64,000 nt of DNA from Bathymodiolus brooksi. Its lineage: Eukaryota > Mollusca > Bivalvia > Mytilida > Modiolidae. The stretch's first letter is position 1; each line of letters starts with the position of its first letter. The DNA is taken from contig OY804579.1 in NCBI GenBank assembly GCA_963680875.1, forward strand, positions 25,343,804 to 25,407,803, read 5' to 3'. The translations under genes were made by a program, and so were the position numbers. Below are positions 1-12,200 of the stretch, piece by piece. The notes beneath the pieces are model-generated. The model worked only from the letters and a program-made list of their open reading frames with translations. It made no database searches and was not told the origin of the DNA.

Positions 1-1090
1 AAAAATAGTCAAATACTTGTTAATGAGGACAGATCAATTTGTTTGCCCATATTGTAGGAGAAATTTCACAATCAACGATTTTCCCACGGTCTGCCACCCT
101 TTTTTTATATTACTTAATAAGTTGATTGACACTCCTTAGGTCCATTAATAAACTGTTATGACTACTTTAATAATAATCAGGACTATATTTTTTTAAATTT
201 TTATTGTTTGAAATTACACCACATCATGAGTAAAATTTCAATAATCACACTAATGCCTAAACACAGTTTTAACATATATCGTCACTTTCATTCAGACTTT
301 TTCACAAGCAAGCTCACACTTAAGAAAACAGAAACAATAAAAACAAGAAAACAGTATAAAATGCCTCTTTCATTCACACATTTGCTCTTAAATACAACAA
401 ATAACACTCACAAATCTACCATTTCAGTCTCCACCCACAACCATACATACATGTACATAGTCAATTGAAAAAAAACCACACTCAATTCAAGTAAAACAGT
501 AAAAGAAAGGAGCACAAAGCCATACAAGAACCAGTCCTTTATTATTGAGAATTGTAAGCACTAATGTTTGTTCAAGTTACATTATCAAAGCACTAGCTAG
601 AATACATGTCTATTCACTGTGTAGGTGTTGGTGCGTAAATACCGGCACATTCTTTCAAAAGTCTGGATGCACTGATGATGTAACTGTTGTTGCTATAGAG
701 AAAAGTCTACCCTGGGTTTGTCTGGAGCTCTTTCATTGATGACGTTTTAGCTTTCCTTCGCTGACCAGTCAATAAGACTTCATTAAAAGTACCTCTGTTT
801 CAGCTTGGGCTTAGTAATTTTGTAAATTTGTAAGCCTCAGATGAAGCTATACTTCAAATAAACTAATTAACTACATGTGTCATTCCTTTGATCAAATTAA
901 CCCGTTAGTTTACAATCATTTGATCAAGTGAAATAATTAATTAACTATCATTACAAATATTAATTATGTATTACACTACAAAGATTAATCAAATTATTTG
1001 CTTGTACTATACAGCCATCAGTGATGCAACGTATTGTTGTATTTTAAAATATTTGTATCTATAATTTGTAATAAACTTTATTTTTATAAT
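1..1090. other. AT-rich non-coding flank, no gene seen
   Basis: This stretch is AT-rich. The short open frames at 208-468 and 545-739 have low-complexity composition, no recognisable domain and no splice context. I see no gene, tRNA or clear repeat here. Confidence 0.6.
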
Positions 1091-1093
1091 CAG

Positions 1094-1182
1094 TGCCGAT
1101 CTGTCGAGCCAAGTGCCGATTTGTCTATATTATTGAGTGCCGATTAGTCTCAGTGCCGATATGTCCAGGTGCCGATTTGTCT
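1094..1182. repeat. Five iterated 'gtgccgatttgtct'-type motifs
   Basis: Five variants of a ~14-bp motif (gtgccgatctgtc, gtgccgatttgtct, gtgccgattagtct, gtgccgatatgtcc, gtgccgatttgtct) occur within 90 bp, separated by 2-12 bp. A related motif, gggccgatttgac, occurs twice at 16092-16135. I infer the subterminal region of a DNA transposon whose other end is not recognised. It lies just left of the Tc1 element and could be an independent insertion. Confidence 0.5.
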
Positions 1183-1407
1183 TGTTTATTTTCAAGTTAT
1201 TCTTGAGTGAAATACATTTGAATATACAGTCAGTGCTCAAAAGTTTTTCCTCACAATGGTGGCCGATTTTGCTTCCATGATTGTTTGGCACCGGTAAAAT
1301 CGAATTTTCTCAATATTGTGGTAACGTATCCGGATAATATTTTCAGGGTACTTAGATTGTACCTTTACCGGTAAAATTTTTAATAAAATATAAGAGTTGT
1401 CTCTCTT

Positions 1408-3302
1408 TTGTTGCAACCAAAGATGTCCGGCCATGAAAAAAATTTGAGGACTGAGATAAAACAAACCATCGCACGACTTAAGAATAAAGGCCACAGTGGG
1501 AGAAAAATAGGGAAATTGTTGGATATTGAACCATCGACCATCAATAAATTTCTGAAGCGCTATAACGAAAGGGGTGATGTTGAAAATAAACATTGGAGCG
1601 GGAGACCACGAAAGTGCAATAACCAAACTGACAGGCATCTTATACGGGTAGTGAAAATCAATTGCAGGAAGACTTTGCAGGACATTACTGCTACTTTAAA
1701 TGAGGGAACCCCAGTTAAAATAAGTCATTCTACTGTCAGGAGACGTTTATCGTTCTTCGGGTATAAAAGAAGGATTGTAAAAAAGAAAATAATTGTTTCA
1801 AATGTGAATCGTTTCAAACGAAGGGCCATGGTACAGGTCAAAGCTACACTGTACGGTTGAAAAATTTTGGAAGAATGTAATTTTTTCTAATGATACTCAA
1901 ATTGTGTTAGGGAAAGATAGTAAGGTGCATGTATGGCGAAAAGAATGTGAACAGTGGGCTCCATACTGTCTTGGTGAAGGACGAGATCAGCAACCCAGGG
2001 AGGTAGCAAGTGTGATGTTTTGGGGTTGTATAACTCATGAAGGTGTGGGGACTTTTGTACCAGTTGATGGGACAATAAACTCGGAAAATTATATACAAAT
2101 CTTGGACCATAACTTGTGGCCTGTCGCTGCAAAACATTTTCCACAAAACCCTTGGATTTTTCAAGATGATAATGCTACCCACCCACCATTCCAGACTTAC
2201 CACTCAGTGGAAGCAGGAAAATAATTTACCGGTAATGACATGGCCAGCACAGAGCCCTGATAATAACATTATTGAAAATTTGTGGAGATACTTAAAAATC
2301 AGAATACAAAGACGTGCATCTCATACGATCAATCATCAAAGAAGGACCTCATTTTTTTTTTTTTAGTTTAAACATATTTTTATTTGCTAAATATAACAAA
2401 TAGGGATCGGACACAAGTTTTTCCAACTTATGAAGTCTTCTCCCGATTACAATAATTTACAATATGGATTAGCATGCGCAATGAAATGATATAATATGTA
2501 TATAATAGCATAGAGTTAAATATACAAAGAATGACTATGTACAAAAACATAAGTTTAGACAATATACGAAAAAAAAGAATAAAGAAAAAAGAAAAGAGAA
2601 GAAATACTTTTGGAGATGTGTGTTGGTTCTTTAGATCATTTAGACAATTGTAAATCTTTTGGAGTATTTAATATATTTAAAAGCATGTTTAAAAATGGTT
2701 ATATTTTCTACATATGTTAGGAGATCACTTCCTTTTGTCAGTAGATTTACATCAATATTAATGTTAGAAGATAACCAGTTAAGACTATTAAATATTATTT
2801 CCCTATTATCTGTATATTTATCACAATCAAAAAAGAAATGGTGAGAATTTTCACATGGTGCGCCACAGTTACAGGAAGCATTTGATAAAATGTTTACTTT
2901 ACATAAATCGTAATTCAAGAATGATGCATTGCAGCGAAGCTGTGTTAGAATTATATTTAGTTTTCTAGGACCATAAGAATAGTGTCTCGGAATTGGCATT
3001 GAGATTGAACTGCGGATTGCCTTTTTAAATTTAGATAGTGTGTCAAGATTACGCACTGAAAGATTAAGGTTATTCCATTCCCTTACTGTAGCTGAGACGA
3101 AAGAATCTCTAGTTAAAGATAGTCTACAGAATGGAACAATAATATCGTTGCCATTTCGAAGGGGATAAATAGTCGTACTCATTGACACTGCCACTTCAAT
3201 CTGGACATCCATAACTCCAACCTTTATAAAATCGTTATATTCGTCTATTCCAAAACGAATTCGGAATGTGTTGAGAGTGAATGGTCCTATAGCAAAATAT
3301 TA
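1408..3302 (+). pseudogene. Tc1/mariner transposase, frameshifted and split
   Basis: The product was a DDE transposase that cuts and pastes its own element. Residues 1-150 (1408-1860) form the N-terminal double helix-turn-helix region, with KGHSGRKIGKLL and the WSGRPRK linker typical of Tc1. The catalytic domain continues in a second frame (about 1865-2200, FSNDTQ then FQDDNATHP) and a third frame (about 2166-2345, WPAQSPDNNIIENLW). The reading then resumes after the LINE insert at about 3184-3302, with IWTSITPTFIKSLYSS, SIPKRIRNVL and a terminal GPIAKY before the stop. It is broken by two frameshifts, and the first catalytic Asp (FSDE in relatives) is Asn at 1889-1891. The family assignment is secure; activity is excluded. 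Confidence 0.85.
2351..3183 (-). mobile_element. 5'-truncated LINE 3' end inside the Tc1 transposase
   Basis: On the minus strand this is the C-terminal part of a non-LTR retrotransposon ORF2. From about residue 10 of a 190-residue frame (3212-2640) it has the REWNNLNLSVRNLDTLSKFK region, then a YSYGPRKLNIILTQLRCN stretch, then a terminal CCHC-type cluster CNCGAPCENSHHFFFDC. The 3' untranslated part ends in a poly-A tract (poly-T at 2352-2365 on the plus strand). The first residues of the frame (about MDVQIEVAV) are antisense Tc1 sequence, not LINE. The hexamer ctcatt occurs at both junctions (about 2348 and 3178), as a short target duplication or microhomology. The clade looks CR1/Jockey-like; no reverse transcriptase domain is present. 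Confidence 0.75.
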
Positions 3303-3420
3303 AGGTAAGAAAGTTCATGTTTTACATTTTTATTGTTAAAAATTACAGTTGAATTTTGTTGAGTTCTGAAATTGTTAAATCGCAGCAGCCATTTTGAGGA
3401 CAAACTTTTGACAGCAACTA

Positions 3421-3914
3421 GCAGTGTGTTGGACGAAATTACACTACGAATTTCTACCCAATTACTAATGTAATGACATGACTACTGCGACTGTCTGTTG
3501 AAAATGACGTAAGCGATCATGTTTGCGATCGATAATTTTGGCAACAAAATCGTGATTTACAAACATTATAATTTAATATTAGAGAGTAAAAAACACGTGA
3601 AATTAATACAAATTATATAATATATTTAAATATTACACAACAACACGCCATTTACAGCATTGTTTGGACAAACGGTCAGCTTCCTGTTTCTTGTTTACAT
3701 AATAAAATCATTATTTTACTGACGAAATAACTCACCTTTTTCACTTAGTAAAACAATTAACACTAAAATACTTTGTCTTATATCCATTCTACATCAAGTG
3801 AACATTAGCTAGCTGTTCGCACAAAAAAGTCTGAATATTGGACAAGATCGGATTTCCCTATATTTTTGCTATAGTCCATTTCCTGTAAACGTCAGATTGG
3901 TCCTACATACATTA
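3421..3914. other. Non-coding AT-rich spacer
   Basis: No open frame, exon or tRNA was recognised. The sequence is AT-rich with no repeat structure that I could resolve. Confidence 0.5.
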
Positions 3915-3963
3915 CATCCGGAACTCCTCGCGACTTTCCGAAAGGCGCGAAGAGTTCCGGATG
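3915..3963. repeat. GC-rich hairpin with 18-bp arms
   Basis: catccggaactcctcgcg (3915-3932) pairs with cgcgaagagttccggatg (3946-3963), with one mismatch and a 13-nt loop. The GC content is well above its neighbours. It abuts the left arm of the 4-6 kb inverted repeat and could be the terminus of that element or a separate fold-back end. Confidence 0.6.
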
Positions 3964-3977
3964 ACATTAAAAAAAAA

Positions 3978-6175
3978 ACAAATGTATAAAGATAAAGAAG
4001 TCAAAAATGTCAAGAATTTTTTTGTCAATGTGTGACGTAAAAGTATTTTTGACATTTACGTCACCGAATATGGTACTGCTTTGACAACTATTTTACCTAT
4101 TTTGTTCCTGTATTTAAATACTGTTACAGTGACAGCCGGAACCTTTGAACCGTAATGAGAGCGGGAGGTTTGGCGCCTTAAAATCTGATTCAACCCACCA
4201 TTTCTTTAGAAATGCCTGTACCAAGTCAGGGTCATTACGGTTTTCACAGTTTTCCGGTTGTTGACTGATTTTGTCTGTTTATATAATTATGAGTTTTGAT
4301 TTTCCCTTTGTAAGATTGTTCGGAGTTCGGTAATTTTGTTATTACCTTTATTTCATTGTATTCTTCACAATTGTGAATCTATTAATTTATCGTTTTCATA
4401 GAATACGTTTTTAAAGCAAAACATGGTGAACTGTAGCTAAAACAAAACGTTACTGGTACAACGTTTCAGTTTCTTTACAACTTTTCACAAAAAATAGGGC
4501 TTTGTATTTTTGTCTAGCTTTTGTACCATTCGTTCATCTCAAGATAGTGTTATCCTGTAAAAGTGGAAGCATAAACCTTTGATTTGTTGAATCGATTAAT
4601 AGCGATTTAAAGAAAGGAGATGTTGAAAATATACGTTGTCTTGTAGTAGTTCGTCGAGTTCAGATTTTGTTTCGCGATACAGTTTATTGTTTTCTGGTTC
4701 GATTGTCTTTTACCCTTCATAATACATATAATACTCCATGACTCTCAATAAAAAAAACCAGAGTGTCTAAATACTAATAACAGAACATCAAAGAAACATA
4801 GCCAAGTATTATTGTGAGTCTGAAACATTTGAATAACCAACTTATTAGATTTACATGTAAAAACAGGTTTTATGTGACAAGACGAGGATAATAATTCATT
4901 GTTTGTCGTATCAATTACCGTAGCCGGTAGACCTATAATATTTTAAGGAGAGAAATGAGATATACATGGCAGACTTATTAACTTCGTTAAGGGGATATGT
5001 TCAATAAAAATATTATTCCGTATTTTCGTCTCAAAATAGTATCTGTGTCACTGATATTCGGTAAAAACAACCATCCTTATATTTTCCAAGGTCTACCTAG
5101 GAGACAAATTGTCACAGCAGCATGAAGACAGTGGTGTATGTCGACATATACACGTCTTGTTGTCTCGTTGTCTCGTTGGAAATAAAGCATATCTACCATT
5201 GTGGTTATTAATTATGCAATCAAGTTGTTATGATTTTGGTGTTTAACGCCAATTTCAACAATATTTCAGTTATATCGTGGCGTTTTACAATCAACATTTG
5301 TCAAATGTGTTTAGATTTAATTAATAAATGTGACATCATTATTTGTTATATAACTTAATGTATGTAATATTTGCGACGCCTGTTGTAATCATTATCATAC
5401 ACTTCGGGCGTTAAAATAATGCAGTATTCGCTTGTTGAAATTACCATTACAATAAAACGTCAACATAGATAATGGGGGCCTCGTATATATGAAGAACTGA
5501 ACAGGAAATGCAAATCCTTTTTGACGTACCTGATATTGCACTAGTCTTGTAGTTAAAGTTCATGTCGTCCAATCATTTATTTTTATTTCCTATCGATTTC
5601 AGTGTTCAATCGTGTTGTTTTGTCCATCGGTATTCTGTGTTTTTGCACTGCTTCCAATAAGTTTGGGTTCCTAAAACTAGCTTAACCCCACCACTTAATA
5701 TTGTGACTATGTCAATACAATAAGTCCTATGCCAAGCGAGGAAAGTGAGTGGGCATGTATTTGTGTGTTAGGGATATTGGATTTGACTCTTCCTTCCATT
5801 TTCCTTTTTGATAAGGGTAATAACAAAATTACCGAACTCCGAACAATCTTACAAGGGAAAGTCAACACTCATAAGTATATAAACAGAAAAATCAGTCAAC
5901 AACCGGAAAACTGAAAACCGTAATGACCCTGACTTGGTACAGGCATTTCTAAAGAAATGATGGGTTGAATCAGATTTGTAAAGCACCAAACCTCCCGCTT
6001 TCATTACGGCTGTCACTATAACAGTATTTATAACAATACTGGAACAAAATAGGTAAAATAGTTGTCAAAGCAGTACCAAATTCAGTGAAGTAAATGTCAA
6101 AAACACTTTTACGTCACACATTGATAAAAAAATATTTTTGATATTTTTGTTGACTTCCTTATCTTTATACATTTT
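3978..6175. repeat. Inverted repeat with ~370-bp arms around a 1.46-kb loop
   Basis: The left arm (3978-4345) and right arm (5805-6175) are reverse complements with scattered mismatches and small indels. Shared blocks include gtcaaaaatgtcaa, accgtaatga, ccatttctttagaaatgcctgtacc, and ttcggagttcggtaattttgttatta. The loop has no open frame of note and carries a 50-bp SINE scrap at 5233-5285. A third, more diverged copy lies at 27240-27660. This is a dispersed family: either a fold-back/long-TIR non-autonomous transposon or two single copies inserted in opposite orientation. No transposase was seen. Confidence 0.75.
5233..5285 (-). repeat. SINE fragment (14.2/30.1/46.7 kb family)
   Basis: The stretch containing ggtgtttaacgcc and caacaatatttcagttata matches the tail region of the SINE-like family at 14220-14526, 30063-30313 and 46732-46926. 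Only the tail is present. It lies in the loop of the 4-6 kb inverted repeat. Confidence 0.55.
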
Positions 6176-7149
6176 CACTATATGAAAGTACATCGCTTAG
6201 AACTGTTCCGACAGTGTTGTGATTTTTTATTTTAATTTAATTTCATCTATAAGTGTGTGAAACAGGCCAATTGGTTAACATGAAATGATGGATGAATGAT
6301 TATTGAAGTATTAAGTGTTATGAGTTGTGGAAGTTTAACGTCACTTCCAACAATATACCAGTTATATCGGGGAGGTCAATTGTATTGCAGGGGGAATCGG
6401 GCATGCGATAAAAATAATCGAAAGAACGGATTTTTAACTCAACTTAAAGGCCCCGATCGTGTATTTTCTTAATTCTTGGTTTATTGTTTCTTGACAAATT
6501 GTCTTTTCTGCTTCTTTCTACATTCGAATCTTTTGACATTATCGTTGATTTTTTTTATGCGCCACCATATTCTTGTTTTCTAAGTCAAAAACAACTGTAT
6601 CTCTGTACAGTAGAATTGCAAACAAAGCGCTTCGTGAATATGGATGATATATTGTAGTGACGACTAAACGATATTCGGGGGACGTTTCCACGAGATAAAC
6701 GTAGAAGAAGTTGACGTTATCTTCAAGGCGGCCTATTTGTTGTTAATTTATGTTTTCCATACATATTCCTTAATAAAAATATTTAGGTAAAAACAGCAAC
6801 GAATTTGCAATTAAGTTGCAAATGTAAACAATAAAACAAAATAATTATAGTAATACATGATACACTAGAGACAATAAATGTTCATTTAATTACATTTGTA
6901 TTTTATAAATAACTGACATGAAAGTCTATCTTTGTATGATAGAATATGCGGTTAATAAGGATGGACGTATTTAGAAAAGCTGAAAATGAATAGGAAACCA
7001 CCACTAAATGGTATATATATATAGATCTGTATATATAAAAAAGAAATTATTAAATTATAAAGTTTCTTAGATTATTTTACAAATAAAAACTCTTATTCCA
7101 TATTCCCTACGTTTCTGCTGTTTACACAGCTTTCCTCAGTGGAAATGTA
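6176..7149. other. Non-coding spacer with a second SINE scrap at ~6325-6380
   Basis: About 6325-6380 matches the same SINE tail (gtttaacgtcacttccaacaatat). The rest is AT-rich without recognisable genes. A TATA-like dinucleotide run lies near 7010-7040. Confidence 0.45.
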
Positions 7150-7235
7150 TTTAACCCTTAATTGTCCAAAGAGCCTATTTTTAGGCTTTTCAAAACACCC
7201 CTCGAGTGCCAACGACCTATTTGTAGGCTTTGCGT
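7150..7235. repeat. TTAACCCTT-type terminus with two short palindromic units
   Basis: The sequence begins ttaacccttaattgtcc and then has two units built on a palindrome, agcctatttttaggct and acctatttgtaggct. The design resembles 15271-15385 (ttaaccctttcagtgcc plus cgacatatttgtcg units) and 30376-30490 (ttaaccctttgagcgcc). TTAA followed by CCCTTT is characteristic of piggyBac-type termini. No transposase or second end was found here, so the family is inference. Confidence 0.4.
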
Positions 7236-7399
7236 AAAACGTCATTCATCGATGACGTCACAGTAAACATGACGTCACAAGTTCAATGATAGTGCCGTTC
7301 TAGAATATATATTTTTTTTATTTTTTTTTATTCAGAACCTACCACTTTACAACGGTGGCGAGCATCAACGTACCAATGTTTGCGTCTAATAATCATAAA

Positions 7400-7640
7400 C
7401 GGAGAAGTGCATTATTTCCAGTATTATAGTTAGATAGACATGTCACCCCACTCGGATACAATATCCTGATTCCGAGCCAACCAGTCTTTGCTAGATTTCT
7501 CCTTAATGCTACGTGCTTAGTGGAGAAGCAACAAATACCAATTGCATAGTCTTTGGTTTGACCCGATTGGGAATAGAACGCACGACCTACCGCATTCCCT
7601 ACCGCATTCGACATTTTAATAACGATTATATGTTAATATA
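7400..7640. repeat. Relic of a dispersed mollusc repeat with a tRNA-B-box-like stretch
   Basis: The block containing agatagacatgtcacccc, cgagccaaccagtctttg and gacccgattgggaatagaacgcacgacct has the feel of common mollusc interspersed repeats. Those repeats end in a tRNA-like B-box region (gggaatcgaac on this strand). The match is from memory of repeat style, and no boundaries are certain. It directly precedes the tRNA-like tandem array. Confidence 0.35.
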
Positions 7641-7644
7641 TATA

Positions 7645-9294
7645 TGCTGTCAAATTATAATATTAAGTATATATGTACCATCTACACACGCTTATACACA
7701 TGTCTTACGCCTATCCCTAGATTTGCCTTACGAGACAAGGTAACACCACGACTATTGAAGCTCCTTTTTTAGGGAGTGGATGTAGTCGAGTGGTCTAGGG
7801 CGCTGGGCGTAAGGCTAAGCGAATGGTGCTGCAGTGTAACAATGGTGTGGGTTCAAATCCCGTCGAGGGAAGAACAAAAATTTGACAGCTCTAAAATCTA
7901 ATTCTAACACTGTTTGGTTTAATTTTCAGACGTATATAATATTTAGTATTAACCTAGTATCCTTTAAAGTAACTTTGAGATCCAGTGGGACAGATATATT
8001 GTATGGTTGTCACTTGCTTCTAGACGTTTGTATAATATACTTTATTTTCCTGTGACTGTATAATGAATAATTCTTCATTATCCTATCCAATATATTAAAA
8101 ATTGCTGAGTTAGATTGCTGTCAAATTATAATATTAAGTATATATGTACCATCTACACACGCTTATACACATGTCTTACGCCTATCCCTAGATTTGCCTT
8201 ACGAGACAAGGTAACACTACGACTATTGAAGCTCCTTTTTTAGGGAGTGGATGTAGTCGAGTGGTCTAGGGCGCTGGACGTAAGGCTAAGCGAATGGTGC
8301 TGCAGTGTAACAATGGTGTGGGTTCAAATCCCGTCGAGGGAAGAACAAAAATTTGACAGCTCTAAAATCTAATTCTAACACTGTTTGGTTTAATTTTCAG
8401 ACGTATATAATATTTAGTATTAACCTAGTATCCTTTAAAGTAACTTTGAGATCCAGTGGGACAGATATATTGTATGGTTGTCACTTGCTTCTAGACGTTT
8501 GTATAATATACTTTATTTTCCTGTGACTGTATAATGAATAATTCTTCATTATCCTATCCAATATATTAAAAATTGCTGAGTTAGATTGCTGTCAAATTAT
8601 AATATTAAGTATATATGTACCATCTACACACGCTTATACACATGTCTTACGCCTATCCCTAGATTTGCCTTACGAGACAAGGTAACACTACGACTATTGA
8701 AGCTCCTTTTTTAGGGAGTGGATGTAGTCGAGTGGTCTAGGGCGCTGGACGTAAGGCTAAGCGAATGGTGCTGCAGTGTAACAATGGTGTGGGTTCAAAT
8801 CCCGTCGAGGGAAGAACAAAAATTTGACAGCTCTAAAATCTAATTCTAACACTGTTTGGTTTAATTTTCAGACGTATATAATATTTAGTATTAACCTAGT
8901 ATCCTTTAAAGTAACTTTGAGATCCAGTGGGACAGATATATTGTATGGTTGTCACTTGCTTCTAGACGTTTGTATAATATACTTTATTTTCCTGTGACTG
9001 TATAATGAATAATTCTTCATTATCCTATCCAATATATTAAAAATTGCTGAGTTAGATTGCTGTCAAATTATAATATTAAGTATATATGTACCATCTACAC
9101 ACGCTTATACACATGTCTTACGCCTATCCCTAGATTTGCCTTACGAGACAAGGTAACACTACGACTATTGAAGCTCCTTTTTTAGGGAGTGGATGTAGTC
9201 GAGTGGTCTAGGGCGCTGGACGTAAGGCTAAGCGAATGGTGCTGCAGTGTAACAATGGTGTGGGTTCAAATCCCGTCGAGGAAAGAACAAAAAT
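7645..9294 (+). repeat. Tandem array, plus-oriented arm: 3.5 units of 471 bp with tRNA-Leu-like heads
   Basis: Units start at 7645, 8117, 8588 and 9059 (period 471-472 bp); the last is cut at about 9294 where the orientation flips. Each unit holds a Pol III type 2 promoter: A box tagtcgagtgg (first copy 7783-7793) and B box ggttcaaatcc (7850-7860). They sit in a stretch resembling tRNA-Leu (gtggtctagggcgctgga, aagg at the anticodon position). A usable tRNA fold is absent: the 5' acceptor gagtgga does not pair with the 3' cgaggga, and the anticodon stem does not close. Downstream of the B box, the first run of four T is about 70 nt away. The units are nearly identical, indicating recent amplification. 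I read this as a SINE head captured into a satellite. Confidence 0.85.
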
Positions 9295-12200
9295 TTATAT
9301 ACGTCTGAAAATTAAACCAAACAGTGTTAGAATTAGATTTTAGAGCTGTCCAATTTTTGTTCTTCCCTCGACGGGATTTGAACCCACACCATTGATACAC
9401 TGCAGCATCATTCGCTTAGCCTTACGTCCAGCGCCCTAGACCACTAGACCACATCCACTCCCTAAAAAAGGAGCTTCAATAATCCTAGTGTTACCTTTTC
9501 TCGTAAGGTAAATCTAGGGATAGACGTAAGACATGTGTATAAGCGTGTGTAGATGGTATATATATACTTAATATTATAATTTGACAGCAATCTAACTCAG
9601 CAATTTTTAATATATTGTATAGGATAATGAAGAATTCATTATACAGTCACAGGAAATAAAGTATATTGTACAAAGGTCTAGCAGCAAGTGACAACCATAC
9701 AATATATCTGTCCCACTGGATCTGAAAGTTACTAAGGATACTAGGTTAATACTAAATATATATATACGTCTGAAAATTAAACCAAACAGTGTTAGAATTA
9801 GATTTTAGAGCTCTCAAATTTTTGTTCTTCCCTCGACGGGATTTGAACCCACACCATTGATACACTGCAGCACCATTCGCTTAGCCTTACGTCCAGCGCC
9901 CTAGACCACTAGACCACATCCACTCCCTAAAAAGGAGCTTCAATAATCCTAGTGTTACCTTTTCTCGTAAGGTAAATCTAGGGATAGACGTAAGACATGT
10001 GTATAAGCGTGTGTAGATGGTACATATATACTTAATATTATAATTTGACAGCAATCTAACTCAGCAATTTTTAATATATTGCATAGGATAATGAAGAATT
10101 CATTATACAGTCACAGGAAATAAAGTATATTATACAAAGGTCTAGAAGCAAGTGACAACCATACAATATATCTGTCCCACTGGATCTGAAAGTTACTAAG
10201 GATACTAGGTTAATACTAAATATTATATACGTCTGAAAATTAAACCAAACAGTGTTAGAATTAGATTTTAGAGCTGTCAAATTTTTGTTCTTCCCTCGAC
10301 GGGATTTGAACCCACACCATTGATACACTGCAGCACCATTCGCTTAGCCTTACGTCCAGCGCCCTAGACCACTAGACCACATCCACTCCCTAAAAAGGAG
10401 CTTCAATAATCCTAGTGTTACCTTTTCTCGTAAGGTAAATCTAGGGATAGACGTAAGACATGTGTATAAGCGTGTGTAGATGGTACATATATACTTAATA
10501 TTATAATTTGACAGCAATCTAACTCAGCAATTTTTAATATATTGTATAGGATAATGAAGAATTCATTATACAGTCACAGGAAATAAAGTATATTATACAA
10601 AGGTCTAGAAGCAAGTGACAACCATACAATATATCTGTCCCACTGGATCTGAAAGTTACTAAGGATACTAGGTTAATACTAAATATTATATACGTCTGAA
10701 AATTAAACCAAACAGTGTTAGAATTAGATTTTAGAGCTGTCAAATTTTTGTTCTTCCCTCGACGGGATTTGAACCCACACCATTGATACACTGCAGCACC
10801 ATTCGCTTAGCCTTACGTCCAGCGCCCTAGACCACTAGACCACATCCACTCCCTAAAAAGGAGCTTCAATAATCCTAGTGTTACCTTTTCTCGTAAGGTA
10901 AATCTAGGGATAGACGTAAGACATGTGTATAAGCGTGTGTAGATGGTACATATATACTTAATATTATAATTTGACAGCAATCTAACTCAGCAATTTTTAA
11001 TATATTGTATAGGATAATGAAGAATTCATTATACAGTCACAGGAAATAAAGTATATTATACAAAGGTCTAGAAGCAAGTGACAACCATACAATATATCTG
11101 TCCCACTGGATCTGAAAGTTACTAAGGATACTAGGTTAATACTAAATATTATATACGTCTGAAAATTAAACCAAACAGTGTTAGAATTAGATTTTAGAGC
11201 TGTCAAATTTTTGTTCTTCCCTCGACGGGATTTGAACCCACACCATTGATTCACTGCAGCACCATTCGCTTAGCCTTACGTCCAGCGCCCTAGACCACTA
11301 GACCACATCCACTCCCTAAAAAAGGAGCTTCAATAATCCTAGTGTTACCTTTTCTCGTAAGGTAAATCTAGGGATAGACGTAAGACATGTGTATAAGCGT
11401 GTGTAGATGGTACATATATACTTAATATTATAATTTGACAGCAATCTAACTCAGCAATTTTTAATATATTGTATAGGATAATGAAGAATTCATTATACAG
11501 TCACAGGAAATAAAGTATATTATACAAAGGTCTAGAAGCAAGTGACAACCATACAATATATCTGTCCCACTGGATCTGAAAGTTACTAAGGATACTAGGT
11601 TAATACTAAATATTATATACGTCTGAAAATTAAACCAAACAGTGTTAGAATTAGATTTTAGAGCTGTCAAATTTTTGTTCTTCCCTCGACGGGATTTGAA
11701 CCCACACCATTGATACACTGCAGCACCATTCGCTTAGCCTTACGTCCAGCGCCCTAGACCACTAGACCACATCCACTCCCTAAAAAGGAGCTTCAATAAT
11801 CCTAGTGTTACCTTTTCTCGTAAGGTAAATCTAGGGATAGACGTAAGACATGTGTATAAGCGTGTGTAGATGGTACATATATACTTAATATTATAATTTG
11901 ACAGCAATCTAACTCAGCAATTTTTAATATATTGTATAGGATAATGAAGAATTCATTATACAGTCACAGGAAATAAAGTATATTATACAAAGGTCTAGAA
12001 GCAAGTGACAACCATACAATATATCTGTCCCACTGGATCTGAAAGTTACTAAGGATACTAGGTTAATACTAAATATTATATACGTCTGAAAATTAAACCA
12101 AACAGTGTTAGAATTAGATTTTAGAGCTGTCAAATTTTGTTCTTCCCTCGACGGGATTTGAACCCACACCATTGATACACTGCAGCACCATTCGCTTAGC

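Larger units (their letters stand above)
1225..3420 (+). mobile_element. Tc1/mariner transposon, interrupted by a LINE fragment
   Basis: The left end (about 1225-1272) and the right end (about 3375-3420) are imperfect inverted repeats. They share a core reading caaaagttt-tcctca-aatgg on the left and its reverse complement on the right, and both sides are bounded by TA, the Tc1/mariner target. Without the inserted LINE piece (2351-3183) the element would be about 1.36 kb, normal for the family. The transposase inside is broken, so the element is dead. The exact outermost base is uncertain because the ends have diverged. Confidence 0.75.

Noticed and set aside
208..739. Frames of 64-86 residues near the left edge
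   Set aside because: AT-rich, low-complexity composition with no splice or domain support.
3978..6175. LTR retrotransposon
   Set aside because: The arms are inverted, not direct, and no gag, pol or primer-binding site is present.
7772..7870. Functional tRNA-Leu gene
   Set aside because: A and B boxes are good, but the acceptor and anticodon stems do not pair and no CCA-ready 3' end or close terminator exists.
10071..12172. Repeated 82-85-residue frames on the minus strand, nearly identical in five units
   Set aside because: They overlap the tRNA-like promoter and are identical only because the units are; the plus arm lacks them, and there is no protein-like domain.
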